Part shown: piece after piece, positions 1 through 9,261 of the stretch
Layout of the letters: each line of letters opens with the position of its first letter
Position numbering within the stretch: the stretch's first letter is position 1
DNA from: Ascoidea tarda (nom. inval.)
Lineage: Eukaryota > Ascomycota > Saccharomycetes > Ascoideales > Ascoideaceae
DNA length: 40,181 nucleotides
Assembly: GCA_030560485.1 (NCBI GenBank)
Contig: JAKTTS010000080.1
Coordinates: 1-40,181, forward strand
Direction of reading: 5' to 3'
Made by a program: the position numbers and the translations under genes
Notes under the pieces: model-generated
The model's input: the letters and a program-made list of their open reading frames with translations, nothing else
What the model was told of the DNA's origin: nothing
Database searches by the model: none

Positions 1-2
1 GA

Positions 3-77
3 CAACCAACTAAATTGGAATTGGAAATTGCTTTCATTCAAGGCAAAACCTTTTACGAAACTGTTCAAAGATTCTAA
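3..77 (+). CDS. 3' end of an unidentified protein-coding gene (partial)
   Basis: The third forward frame is open from the first base of the window to a TAA at 75-77 and gives a 24-residue tail ending in KTFYETVQRF. The mixed hydrophobic and charged composition looks like the end of a folded domain. The two other forward frames look less coding-like: one stops within the first dozen bases and the other gives a low-complexity tail. I do not recognise the family from so short a piece, and the rest of the gene lies outside the window. The gene would be convergent with the Myb-type gene at 1127-3202. Confidence 0.45.
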   Translation, partial: QPTKLELEIAFIQGKTFYETVQRF

Positions 78-231
78 TTCAATTATATTGTCTTTTTGAA
101 CTGACTTAATTATTTCTAGTTACCTTTTATATAAATTTTTATATGTTAATTTCACTACAATAGATTAATGCTTTTTTTTTTTAATTTTTAATTTTTAATT
201 TAGTCAGACTTAAATTAAAATTATTAATATC

Positions 232-280
<49 letters not shown>

Positions 281-1126
281 GGCTGATTAATAATAAATTT
301 TAATAATAAATTTCTTAATAATATTTATTAACTTGAAACTTAATTTGTCAATTGAAATAATAGTAATCTCGTATTGGTCAATTCTCGAGTGTATAATTTG
401 CAATTTATGATATCTTTTAATAAAAATATAATTTGTATATTAATTACTTAAATCAAGAGAAAACAGATATGTATGAGAATTAACTTGGAAATATATATAA
501 ACAAAATAGTAGAAAATGGGTTTTCAATAAAATAATTAGAGTTTGATAAAAAATTTAATATAATTTTGATAAAAATTTAATGTAGATCAATAGATTAAAT
601 AAAAATAGATTCAAACAAAATAAATGAATAAACAGAAAATTTTAACAAAAAATAATATCAATCTGTATGAAAAAAAGATTCCTAATTTCGATTTAAAGTG
701 GAACTATTGTGACAAAAAAAGAGAAAAGAGAAAAAAGAAAAGAAAGAGTTTAATATAATATAAGATAATCATTAAAATCATCAAATAAGAAAAAAAAAGA
801 GAAGAAAAGAAAAGAGAATAGAATAGAATGGAAAAGTTGTAAAAAAAAAAAAACACTTTTCCTCCTGAGTTGAAAAAAAATTTATAAATCATAAATTTTT
901 TTCAGTTTTATTTTTAACAAATTATTAATAATTTAAAGAATACACCAAACTAACAAAATAATGTAAGAACATTGAAATTAAAAAAAACTTGAATTCGAAA
1001 AAAGAATAGGAATAAATAAAAAATATATGGTCAAGAAAAAATTGATTAATTGATTAATTGATTAATTGATTTAATGATTTAATGAATAAAAAGTTTAAGA
1101 ATTTTTTTTTTTTTCTTTTCTTTTCT
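78..1126. other. Convergent intergenic region, AT-rich, with microsatellites
   Basis: There is no gene here; the short frames are products of A/T runs. It holds an (AAT)n microsatellite of about 15 units at about 231-277 and an ATTGATTA tandem repeat of about four units at about 1041-1072. Long poly-A and poly-T runs probably serve as 3' processing signals for the two convergent genes that end here. Confidence 0.7.
231..277. repeat. (AAT)n microsatellite
   Basis: An essentially uninterrupted run of AAT trinucleotides, about 15 units, in intergenic DNA. Slippage-prone and probably length-polymorphic. Confidence 0.9.
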
Positions 1127-3202
1127 TCAATTCTGCTCATCAATATTAGAAAAAGCAAATCCAGAACTTAATAAAGCGCCACCAGAATTAGAGGCTGTTG
1201 ATACTGCTGGATTAGAATAAGGATAATGAGAGGTAGTTGAAGAATACAGATTTTGGGGATGTGGAGGAGGAGGCATTGAGTAGAAAGAATCTGTATTGTT
1301 TGTGGAAGTAGTGGTGGTGCCAGCAGTTGTTGTTGAGAAGGATGAAAAATTTGATGGGTTATTGGAATTAGAATTTGGATTTGACGATTGATCATTAAAG
1401 TAGGACAAGTAGCCATTTTGGTTTAAATTATTTGAATTTGATATTTGCATTTGGGGTGGAACATTTTGCCTTAGTCTTTGGGCTTGGACCTGAACATGAG
1501 TATGTGACTGGGGTTGGAGTTGAGGTTGAGGCTGAGATTGAGATTGGACACTTTGATGGTGAGTGGCAGAATGAGTATTTGGATTTGAAGAGTTGCCATT
1601 TCGACTTTTGATTTCGTTGTAGTATTGTTCGACGCTTTCTTCAGTTATGCCAAAGGTCTTTGAATCCTTCCAAAACAATTCACGAACAATCGTTTGGCAT
1701 TGTTTATCTGTAAAGAGTTTTCCTGTTGCCTTTTGGATTTCTCTTGAAATGAATTTCCATTTTTCAGTTTCGCCTTCATCCAATAAGGCCTGTAAAGCAT
1801 TAGCATCATCTGTTCCCCAGGCAGCTGCACCACCACCTTGTTGGCCTATTAAGACCTGGTATCTATTTCTTGCGGCTAGAAAGTTTCCTACGCCAGTTAA
1901 TTCAGCTATGTCAACCCAACTTCTTCCACCCTTTTTTAGCGAGACGATTAATTCGTCTTGTTCAGCAGTGTACTTTGATCTTCTACGAGCTCTTCTGGAG
2001 GGCTGTGGTTGCAAGGCCTCGTTTCTTATTTGAGCAAAGGATAAGGGAGGAGCAGGTAGTAGACTGGCTAATCTTTCAGCTATATTGTTTTTTGAGGGGG
2101 TGTTAAAAATGGTGTTTTGGTTGGAGGATTGGATTGAGTTTTGGTTTGTGGGATCGAAAGATGAAGATAAATTTTTAGAATTTGTTGGAAAGGATATTCT
2201 AGCTATTGAGTTTGAAGTTGGTTTTCTAAAGAGATCAGATTGGAGGTTTTGGTTTGTATTGTTTGTTGAGATTGAAGGGGTCAAGGTTGGAGTTGAGTAC
2301 ATTGGCATAGGGTTGGTAGAGCGAGTTGACAACATTGGAGATTGGTTATAAGAGTGATTTGAGATAGAGGAGATATTAGTAAGTGGATTAAAAGTTGAAG
2401 AGTTATTGTTCATTAGATCAGCAGGAGACTTGTTTGGGTTGTTTGGGTTGTTTGGGTTGTTGGAAGCAGTGGGATTGTTATTGGTGGATTGAATATTTGG
2501 GAAATTTTGAATATTGTTATTTAATAGGTTTGGGGAATTATCTTCATTAATTTGGTTGAACAGAGCAGAGGAGTCTTGGTTTATTAGAAAAGAACTATTT
2601 GAGTTAAAAGTGTTAGTATTGATGTTGTTTTGAATGTTGTTATTAAAAGTAGCATTTACAGTGGTAGTATTAGTTGAGGTTGTTGGATTTGAGTATTGGT
2701 GTAACAGTTGGATTTTGTTTTTGTTTTTGTTTTTGTTTAGTTCATTGATGTTCATATTGTTGATGTCAGATAGGTTGTTTATATGGTTAATAGATGTAAA
2801 AGAGTTGATGTTGTTTTGAGAAGAGATTAGGTGATTGTCTCCCTCTTTGATGGAGGTGTCGTTGGCAGTGGTGTCCTTTAGTAGTAGATTCTGGGAGGTA
2901 TTTTCACCCTGGATATCGTCAGAATCATCAGCAGGCTCGATTTCGGTATCATTCAAGAGACTTTTGTCGTCAGGATTTGTGAATTTGGCAGAGGAAGCTG
3001 AGGAAGCAGAAGAGGCAGAGGAGGCAGGATCGCTTGGCTGTGTGGAGGAGGAGTGGTAGGTGTAAGTAGAGTGGTTCTGTGAGAAATAGTAGGGGGAGTG
3101 GTTGTTCATGTTTGGGAGGAACAGTTGCTGGAAAGACAGGTTATTGTGGGAGGAGAGAAGAGAAGAGCTGTTGGGTTGGAACTGGTTTGAGATGGAGGAC
3201 AT
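1127..3202 (-). CDS. Myb/SANT-type DNA-binding protein, Asn/Ser/Gln-rich
   Basis: A 691-residue protein. The only conserved part is a C-terminal block of about 110 residues (roughly 400-515). It begins after a basic RRARRRSKY patch and holds one Myb/SANT-like helical repeat with Trp-containing helices (GGRSWVDIAELTGVG, then AARNRYQVLIGQQGGG). A second related repeat follows (WGTDDANALQALLDEGE, then KWKFISREIQKATGK and KQCQTIV). The rest is disordered, with Asn, Ser, Thr and Pro runs, a GTTTGG-derived NNP tract, an SAS tract near residue 65 and a Gln/His-rich tail. This suggests a sequence-specific transcription regulator with prion-like flanks. It resembles Myb-like proteins common in other Ascomycota; I cannot assign an S. 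cerevisiae ortholog. The start is the first ATG and the stop is TGA. The gene is divergent from GLE1 across 3.1 kb, long for a yeast and consistent with a heavily regulated promoter. Confidence 0.8.
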   Translation of the reverse strand: MSSISNQFQPNSSSLLSSHNNLSFQQLFLPNMNNHSPYYFSQNHSTYTYHSSSTQPSDPASSASSASSASSAKFTNPDDKSLLNDTEIEPADDSDDIQGENTSQNLLLKDTTANDTSIKEGDNHLISSQNNINSFTSINHINNLSDINNMNINELNKNKNKNKIQLLHQYSNPTTSTNTTTVNATFNNNIQNNINTNTFNSNSSFLINQDSSALFNQINEDNSPNLLNNNIQNFPNIQSTNNNPTASNNPNNPNNPNKSPADLMNNNSSTFNPLTNISSISNHSYNQSPMLSTRSTNPMPMYSTPTLTPSISTNNTNQNLQSDLFRKPTSNSIARISFPTNSKNLSSSFDPTNQNSIQSSNQNTIFNTPSKNNIAERLASLLPAPPLSFAQIRNEALQPQPSRRARRRSKYTAEQDELIVSLKKGGRSWVDIAELTGVGNFLAARNRYQVLIGQQGGGAAAWGTDDANALQALLDEGETEKWKFISREIQKATGKLFTDKQCQTIVRELFWKDSKTFGITEESVEQYYNEIKSRNGNSSNPNTHSATHHQSVQSQSQPQPQLQPQSHTHVQVQAQRLRQNVPPQMQISNSNNLNQNGYLSYFNDQSSNPNSNSNNPSNFSSFSTTTAGTTTTSTNNTDSFYSMPPPPHPQNLYSSTTSHYPYSNPAVSTASNSGGALLSSGFAFSNIDEQN

Positions 3203-3547
3203 ATTGAAGAGGAAGAAGGATCAGAGAGTCGACACAGTGACCATCCAATAGAGACAACGTGGAAGAAGCAGAGGATATGAGCTACTGAGATGGAAGATGT
3301 GCAAGCCAGAAGATAGCAGGATGAGCAGAGAATTATTTAGTAAATAATAATATTATTAAAGCAGAAAACTTAGATTGAGGAGCTTTGTAGGTATATATAA
3401 CAAAAGTGAGAGGTTGTCGACAAGAAAGTGGTGGAGTTGAGTCTGCTGGAGGATCTGGAGAGAGGTGGTGGAGTTGACCAAGAGATTGAGAGAAAGGGAA
3501 ATAGTGTTGAGAGATGATGAATAGTAATGGATAGTAATGGATAGGAA

Positions 3548-3597
3548 CGAATAATAACGAATAATAACGAATAATAACGAATAATAACGAATAATAA
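3548..3597. repeat. 10-bp tandem repeat (ACGAATAATA)5
   Basis: Five consecutive perfect copies of ACGAATAATA, followed by a decayed copy. It lies upstream of the Myb-type gene. Confidence 0.9.
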
Positions 3598-3965
3598 CAA
3601 ACAATACTGGCTATTTTTACTGTCCACTGAGTTCAAGGGCTAAAAAAGTTTAGGATTTATAATAAAAGTTAAACTTATACATACAATTCAGATAATTTGT
3701 GATTTGGGCTGTTCCAACAAACCTGAAAAGATTTACCAGAAGAGAGCCTGAGGGTTTTTTGGATTCGAAATAGAATTGGAGTAGAATTGGAACAGGATTG
3801 GAATTGAAAAGAGATTGGAGGGAGAATAAAAGGAATATAGAAACAGAAGCCCAAGTAACAATGAAACCAGAAGATAAAAATACAAAAAATGCAAAATGCA
3901 AAGCAGAAAATAAAAAAAGCGAGAAGAGAACTTAATGAATTTAGAATTCCAAGGTGAAGAGACGA

Positions 3966-4013
3966 GAAATTAATAGAGAAATTAATAGAGAAATTAATAA
4001 AGAAATTAATAAA
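3966..4013. repeat. 12-bp tandem repeat (GAAATTAATARA)4
   Basis: Two copies of GAAATTAATAGA followed by two of GAAATTAATAAA, in intergenic DNA. Confidence 0.85.
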
Positions 4014-5501
4014 GAAATCAAGAGAGAAAGCGAGAAGTGGATAGTTTACACAGCAGATTCTGATTAGCTCAAAGAATTGGAAAGGACTTAAAAATAACTT
4101 AAAAAGAATCAACAAAAGACGAAATTCAATAAATTTAATTGGATTTTGAAAAATTGCTCATGAGTTTTTGAATCATTTCATCAGAATTTGGTTAAGTTTA
4201 GACAATTTTTGATAAAATTGACAAAAATTGACAAAATTTAGACTCGTCTCCAAGAATCAGCAACAAAACTTGAAATAGGGATTATTTTTAATGGAAATAA
4301 ATAATAAATAATAAATCTAGTTGATAATAATAATTATAATAGTCGTAATAATAATAATAACAACAATAATAATAAAACAAACCTATAACTAGCAAAGAAT
4401 AATAATAATTTGTAATATCATAATAATATTTGCTAAACAATATTACTCCATCCTCTTCCAAAACACAGTACTAACAACTTTCGCATTACCTCACTTTTTG
4501 ATAACTGCTCTTTCTCCAACTCCACCAGAAATGCTACCAAAATGGCCCCAGACGCAGCACAATTGTTCTCTGTGCGAGCTCCAGCTGCTGGCCTTTGCTG
4601 TTTCGTCTCCAGCTGTTTCTGCCTCCAAAGTGCCTCTCAGAGTCGAGTGCAGTCTGTTCCAGCAAAACACACAAAATAAGCAGCAAACAGTAAAAAATAA
4701 AAAATAAAAAATAGAATTAAATCCCATTAGAACTGCTTGCATTGGGGATTATTTGCCCAACTGGTGTCATAATTCCAACCTATTCCCCTGGATAGATAAC
4801 GAGATTATGTTACTGGACCGTAGATAATTTTTTATGTGCTTATTTGCACTGCCTTTGTTTCCAACAATCCTTTTGCTATATTCTACAAGTTATTTTTTAA
4901 TTCAATGTCACTCATCAAACCCAACGGTTATTCTTAATTTTTAAACTATTTTGAACCAATTTAATCTTATTTATTTATTAATTATTTTAACTATTTTAAT
5001 TATTTTAATTATTTTAATTATTAATTACCAACTATTTATTATTCAAATTAAATCCTCAATTCAAGAACTCCCACTCTTTTGCTATCTCTACAACTTTTCG
5101 CTTTTTGGCCCAACCATTTAGTCTTTCTCAAACCTGCTGGATCTATTATCAGATCATTCAAGATTGTGTTTCTGAATATGCTTAGCTTTCTGCTTGCAAT
5201 CTTGTAACACCAAAACTTGCTAATTCACCAATTATTGTCTCTGTTCCCTCCTGTGTCGATTTCAATTTTGTCTGTTGTAATTGGCAAAACACCATGGCAG
5301 AATATATTGAACGAAAAAGCAAGTTTATCTCAAATCCAGGAATTGGATATTCATTTCACACCCAAAGATCCATAAACTGACTTTAGTCTTTCTTTTTCTC
5401 CAGATTAGATTTGAAAAGTGTATTCAACATTGAAAAGCTTATTCATCCAGCATTGCAATAATTTATTCACATCTCAGTGTATCTGAGTATATCTGAATAT
5501 C

Positions 5502-5539
5502 CAATTTGGTTTGTGCTATCCAATTTGGTTTGTGCTATC
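5502..5539. repeat. 19-bp perfect tandem duplication
   Basis: CAATTTGGTTTGTGCTATC occurs twice head to tail, followed by the start of a third copy. A recent duplication in the GLE1 upstream region. Confidence 0.9.
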
Positions 5540-6306
5540 CAATATTCATGCTGCTACAATGATCATTGGATCTGTTCTCCCAGTCCTTTACAAGCTCTGT
5601 TCCATCTTTATTATCAGCTTCACCCCAACTCATGCCTCTACACAAGCTCTCAAGAGCTGTCAAACCGATATATTCTTTTATACCCGCTCTCTCTAATGTA
5701 TTATTCCACTATCCTTCGACTTAAAGCCCTAATCTCGGCTTTTGTGTATTGACTGCAGCGGCGTGCGTTGCGTGAGCTCCGAGTAAGACGGGTTCATCCA
5801 CACTCCATCCACTGCACATCCTCTGTAGATACAGTGTGCGCACCACACCTCTGGCTTTTTTTATTTCTTCCGCTATTTCAAACTGAACACTCACCCCAAA
5901 TCCAACCTCTGCTTGTCCCATATTCCACTGATCGTCCTAGCTAATAATAAACCACAAAATCTTAAGTCTCTCTTTGTTTTGAATTCCTGCAGCACAATGT
6001 TCTAATCTTACCGTTCGTATCTGGTCTGGATCTTCGCTCTCCAAACAGGACTCCGTCTACGCGGCCCTTTTCCTTTACCGGTCTTTCATCTCCATCTCCG
6101 CCTTCCGCAGAAAAAACAAAAACAACAACTTCCCGCTTCCGACTCGAACCCACCATTTTACTCCTTTGGTCGAAATCCGCTCCATTTGCTTTCGTATGCT
6201 TTCGTGTGCTTCCATGATAACGTGACTCAATTCTTTATTTATCAAAAAAATTTCCACCACTTGATATCATCCATACAGAATTTAATTCCTAATTTTTAAA
6301 TTGAAA

Positions 6307-7920
6307 ATGTCTTTGCAATTGAATACTCTAGCTTTTAGTGATCTTGATCATAATCAAAACAAAACTTTCAACTTAAAATCCTCCAGTTTCAAAAAATCAC
6401 TAAGAAATTTTGATACCTTGCTCAATAATCTACAAATCAATCATAATCATAATAATAATAACAATAACAATAACAATAACAATGCTGATATCAATATCAA
6501 TATCAATATCAATATCAATAATTATTATCATAACAATACCTCAACCCCTTCCTTTGATTCAAACTTAGACAAAATTCAATCAAGAATCCTGTCAAATAAC
6601 AACAAAATAAACTTCTTATTGAACAATATCCAAATTGATAAAAATAAAAAAAAATTACTAATATCAAAAAGAGACCAAGAAATAGCTAGACAATTGGAAT
6701 TGAAAAGATTAGAAAATGAAAGAATTCAAAATGAAATTCTTAAAAAAAAACAGTTGCAAGAAAAATTATTAAAAGAACAACAACAAGAACAGGAACAGAA
6801 AAGAAAAGCCGAGCTAGAAGAAAAAGAACTACAAAGAAAAGCTGAATTAGAAAAAAGAGAACTAGAAAGAAAAGCCGAACAATTAAGAATAGAAAAAGAG
6901 AAACAGGAATCTTTGAAAAAAGAACAAGCAAATCAATTATTAAAACAAAAAATTCAAAATGAAAAAAATATCAACCAATTAAATCTCTCAAATCCCCAAA
7001 CTTCACCTTCAACTTCAACTTCAATTTTAATGAAAAATCGCGAAATTTGTCTTCAATATAGAAACGAAATTAAATTAAAAGTTAAAAATGACCCAAGCTT
7101 GAAATCAATCAAATCCTACTGTTTCATGAAAAAAATTAAAATCAATCCAAAATTCGGTCAATTAACAAACTCTTTAACCAAACTCATTAATATCAAAAAC
7201 GAATTAATTGATATCTTATTAAATTCAAAATCAAATGACCCAAATAACATATCCTTTAATTGGTTATTACATTTCACCTCAAAATGTTTCATAAAACAAG
7301 CCGAAACCGAAATAGGTCCATCTTTCAACTCCACTTTACCTCTCGCAACTCTATGCTACTACGTTTTAATTCAAATCCCTGAATTCCGTCAAATTATGAT
7401 GGCAAAATTTATTAAAAAATGCCCCTTCATCATTGGCTTCACATGTCCAATTGATACTGAAAATGGCAGACTCTTAATGGGCTGGAAAAAACCAAATAAA
7501 TCCAGCTCTGCTTTTGAATCTTTAGAAAGATATAATGAAAGGGTTGGTGGTATTTTTTCATTATATGCAGTTCTAACAAGAATATCACTCTTAAGAGACC
7601 CAATGTATTCTAATATAACTTATGATAAACTACCAATCACTATAAATGACGGTTGGACAATGGTCGCAAAAATTCTAAACATTCAAGACGAAAATTTAAT
7701 CACTGACACCCACTTCTTCATTTTGGGTAATTGGTGGGATGGTTGTGCAACAGAATTTTTAAATGCTTTTGGGAGACAAGCCGAAAAATTACTAAAATTT
7801 ATTGCATTTGAATTCACTAAAAATTTTACTAAATCTAGTCCATCTGCTTTGAGATTAATGACTTTGGGAGAACTCTGGATAAATGAAAACAAAATTGAAA
7901 CAATTCCTCCAATGGTTTAA
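6307..7920 (+). CDS. GLE1: mRNA export factor Gle1
   Basis: Nuclear-pore mRNA export mediator. In known systems Gle1 with InsP6 activates the DEAD-box ATPase Dbp5 on the cytoplasmic face of the pore. At 537 residues it is almost exactly the length of S. cerevisiae Gle1. It has an N-terminal Asn/Ile repeat region (about 35-75), a long Lys/Glu/Gln coiled coil (about 110-225) and the conserved C-terminal all-helical domain (about 240-530). That domain includes IGPSFNSTLPLATLCYYVL, FIIGFTCP, a YNERVGGIFSLYAVLTR motif and LGNWWDGCATEFLNAFGRQ. I chose the ATG at 6307 (ATG TCT TTG); the frame extends two codons upstream only through a TTG. It is followed 370 bp later by the AYR1-like gene on the same strand. 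Confidence 0.93.
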   Translation: MSLQLNTLAFSDLDHNQNKTFNLKSSSFKKSLRNFDTLLNNLQINHNHNNNNNNNNNNNADINININININNYYHNNTSTPSFDSNLDKIQSRILSNNNKINFLLNNIQIDKNKKKLLISKRDQEIARQLELKRLENERIQNEILKKKQLQEKLLKEQQQEQEQKRKAELEEKELQRKAELEKRELERKAEQLRIEKEKQESLKKEQANQLLKQKIQNEKNINQLNLSNPQTSPSTSTSILMKNREICLQYRNEIKLKVKNDPSLKSIKSYCFMKKIKINPKFGQLTNSLTKLINIKNELIDILLNSKSNDPNNISFNWLLHFTSKCFIKQAETEIGPSFNSTLPLATLCYYVLIQIPEFRQIMMAKFIKKCPFIIGFTCPIDTENGRLLMGWKKPNKSSSAFESLERYNERVGGIFSLYAVLTRISLLRDPMYSNITYDKLPITINDGWTMVAKILNIQDENLITDTHFFILGNWWDGCATEFLNAFGRQAEKLLKFIAFEFTKNFTKSSPSALRLMTLGELWINENKIETIPPMV

Positions 7921-8290
7921 CTAAAGTGAATTATTTTAATATTCTATTGTGTCTTGTTGAGTGCCGTTGATTGTTGATTACGGAAAATCTTGCAATTGAA
8001 ATTTGACAGTACCGAACTTCCGACGAAATACGTCTTTTTGATTTTTTGATTCTTTTTCGAGTGATTACGACGGCTTGTTACGAAAACATTTTTTTTTTCC
8101 CACCGCAATAGACGTTTGTGTCGTAACGCTTCTGCAATCTTATCTCCGTAATACGAGTCGGAAACTTTGTTTTTGGATCGCTTTGTCTCAAAACGCATAA
8201 AAATGTATTTAAATTTAAAACCTCACCAGCCTGTTATAATCCCTTCTTTTTGTTTTCTCTTGCCCTTTCTTCTTTTACCACTACTAAAAA
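7921..8290 (+). promoter_or_regulatory. Upstream region of the AYR1-like gene with clustered TTACG half-sites
   Basis: Five TTACG/CGTAA pentamers lie within 175 bp (7978-7982, 8065-8069, 8078-8082, 8122-8126, 8147-8151). TTCCGAC at 8018-8024 is mirrored by GTCGGAA at 8157-8163. TTACG is a half-site of yeast Yap/CREB-type bZIP factors, and CGG-containing inverted repeats are typical of zinc-cluster factors. Function is inferred from composition only. Confidence 0.4.
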
Positions 8291-9166
8291 ATGGGTAAGT
8301 TGGATGGAAAGGTAGTTTTAATTTCTGGTTCTGCCACAGGAATTGGAAACGCTTTGGCTAATGAATTTGCTGCGCGTGGTTATAAAGTTTTCGCAACTGA
8401 TATTGTATTCTCAGACGAGAATATCAATAATAAGGATAAGAACCCATTTTTAACCAATAACCCAAATGGAAATGTTACTCCCTTATATTGTAATGTTGCA
8501 AAAGTAGAAGAAATCAGGAAATTGAAACAAGTTTTAATCAACGATTACAAAATTGAAAAAATTGACGTCCTTTACAATAATGCTGGAGTGGTTTCATCGG
8601 CTCCTGTAACTGACATTGATGATGAGCAATTAGCCAGAATTTTTGAAGTCAATTTCTTTGGCTGTGTAAGAATGGTAACTGAATTTTTTGAATTGGTTAT
8701 AAAGGCAAAAGGAATCATTGCATTCACTGGCTCAGTTACAGGTGAGTTACCAATGCCATTTGGTGCTACTTATTCAGCCTCAAAAGCAGCATTGAATCAA
8801 TATGCTAGAGTATTGCATTTAGAGGTCAAAGGTTTCGGTGTCAGAGTTATAAATGTTGTAACTGGAGCTGTAAATACAGATTTAAGTGATCCCACCCCAT
8901 TTCCTGAAACTTCAATTTTCAACACTGATGCAGGTAGAAATAGTTTCTATATGAGAAAGAAAGTCTTAAAGGATGGCAAGGCAATGGAACCAAATGTCTA
9001 TGCTCAAAGAGTAATTGACAAATTAACCAAGTCAGGTCCGAATGACTTCCAAATTTTTGAGGGACATCTTGCTGGGACGTATGTTTCCATGAGTCGATAT
9101 CTACCAACTGCTGCATTGGAATCATCGTTGCTTAAAAAATTTGAAATGGATAAAATATATGAATAA
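8291..9166 (+). CDS. AYR1: Short-chain dehydrogenase/reductase, Ayr1-like (1-acyl-DHAP reductase family)
   Basis: A classical SDR of 291 residues, close to S. cerevisiae Ayr1 (297). Ayr1 reduces 1-acyl-dihydroxyacetone phosphate to 1-acylglycerol-3-phosphate on lipid particles and ER. Visible motifs are the Rossmann glycine motif SGSATGIG (12-19), NNAG (96-99), the catalytic Ser in FTGSVTGELP (148) and YSASK (Tyr161, Lys165). Family-specific matches include IKAKG, FTGS, GATYSASKAALNQYAR, LHLEVK and PETSIFN followed by GR. The end of strand beta-2 reads VFATDI with Asp37, where Ayr1 has Arg residues (ACARR). An acidic residue there usually means NAD(H) rather than NADPH, so the cofactor may differ. 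No membrane anchor is obvious. Membership of the Ayr1 group is good; strict orthology is less certain because yeasts often carry several such genes. Confidence 0.82.
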   Translation: MGKLDGKVVLISGSATGIGNALANEFAARGYKVFATDIVFSDENINNKDKNPFLTNNPNGNVTPLYCNVAKVEEIRKLKQVLINDYKIEKIDVLYNNAGVVSSAPVTDIDDEQLARIFEVNFFGCVRMVTEFFELVIKAKGIIAFTGSVTGELPMPFGATYSASKAALNQYARVLHLEVKGFGVRVINVVTGAVNTDLSDPTPFPETSIFNTDAGRNSFYMRKKVLKDGKAMEPNVYAQRVIDKLTKSGPNDFQIFEGHLAGTYVSMSRYLPTAALESSLLKKFEMDKIYE

Positions 9167-9261
9167 TAGTAGAATAATTAAATTATCATTGAGTCACCAC
9201 CAGATTAATCAACAATCCTGATAATAAAATAGTATTTAATTTACAGTAATATACAGGGTTT

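Larger units (their letters stand above)
3203..6306. other. Long divergent intergenic region between the Myb-type gene and GLE1
   Basis: About 3.1 kb without a convincing gene. It contains five perfect 10-bp units at 3548-3597, four 12-bp units at 3966-4013, an ATTTTAATT-rich stretch near 4980-5030, a perfect 19-bp tandem duplication at 5502-5539 and a GC-richer island near 5750-5870. The frames here (for example the hydrophobic minus frame at 3675-4115) come from purine-rich DNA and have no domain. A 28-codon frame begins at the ATG at 5294 in a good context but matches nothing I know. A tRNA-like T-loop string on the minus strand near 6140 has no matching stem. Confidence 0.6.

Noticed and set aside
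3650-4115. Hydrophobic minus-strand frames with a GTATGT at their end
   Set aside because: The Phe/Ile/Ser-rich translation is the shadow of purine-rich plus-strand repeats. No acceptor site or following exon with a domain was found.
5294-5380. 28-codon small ORF in a good initiation context
   Set aside because: No homology that I recognise, no splice signals and chance length; not supported as a gene.
6121-6200. tRNA-like T-loop string (GGTTCGAGTC on the minus strand)
   Set aside because: The sequences flanking the putative T loop do not pair, and no anticodon or acceptor stem can be built.
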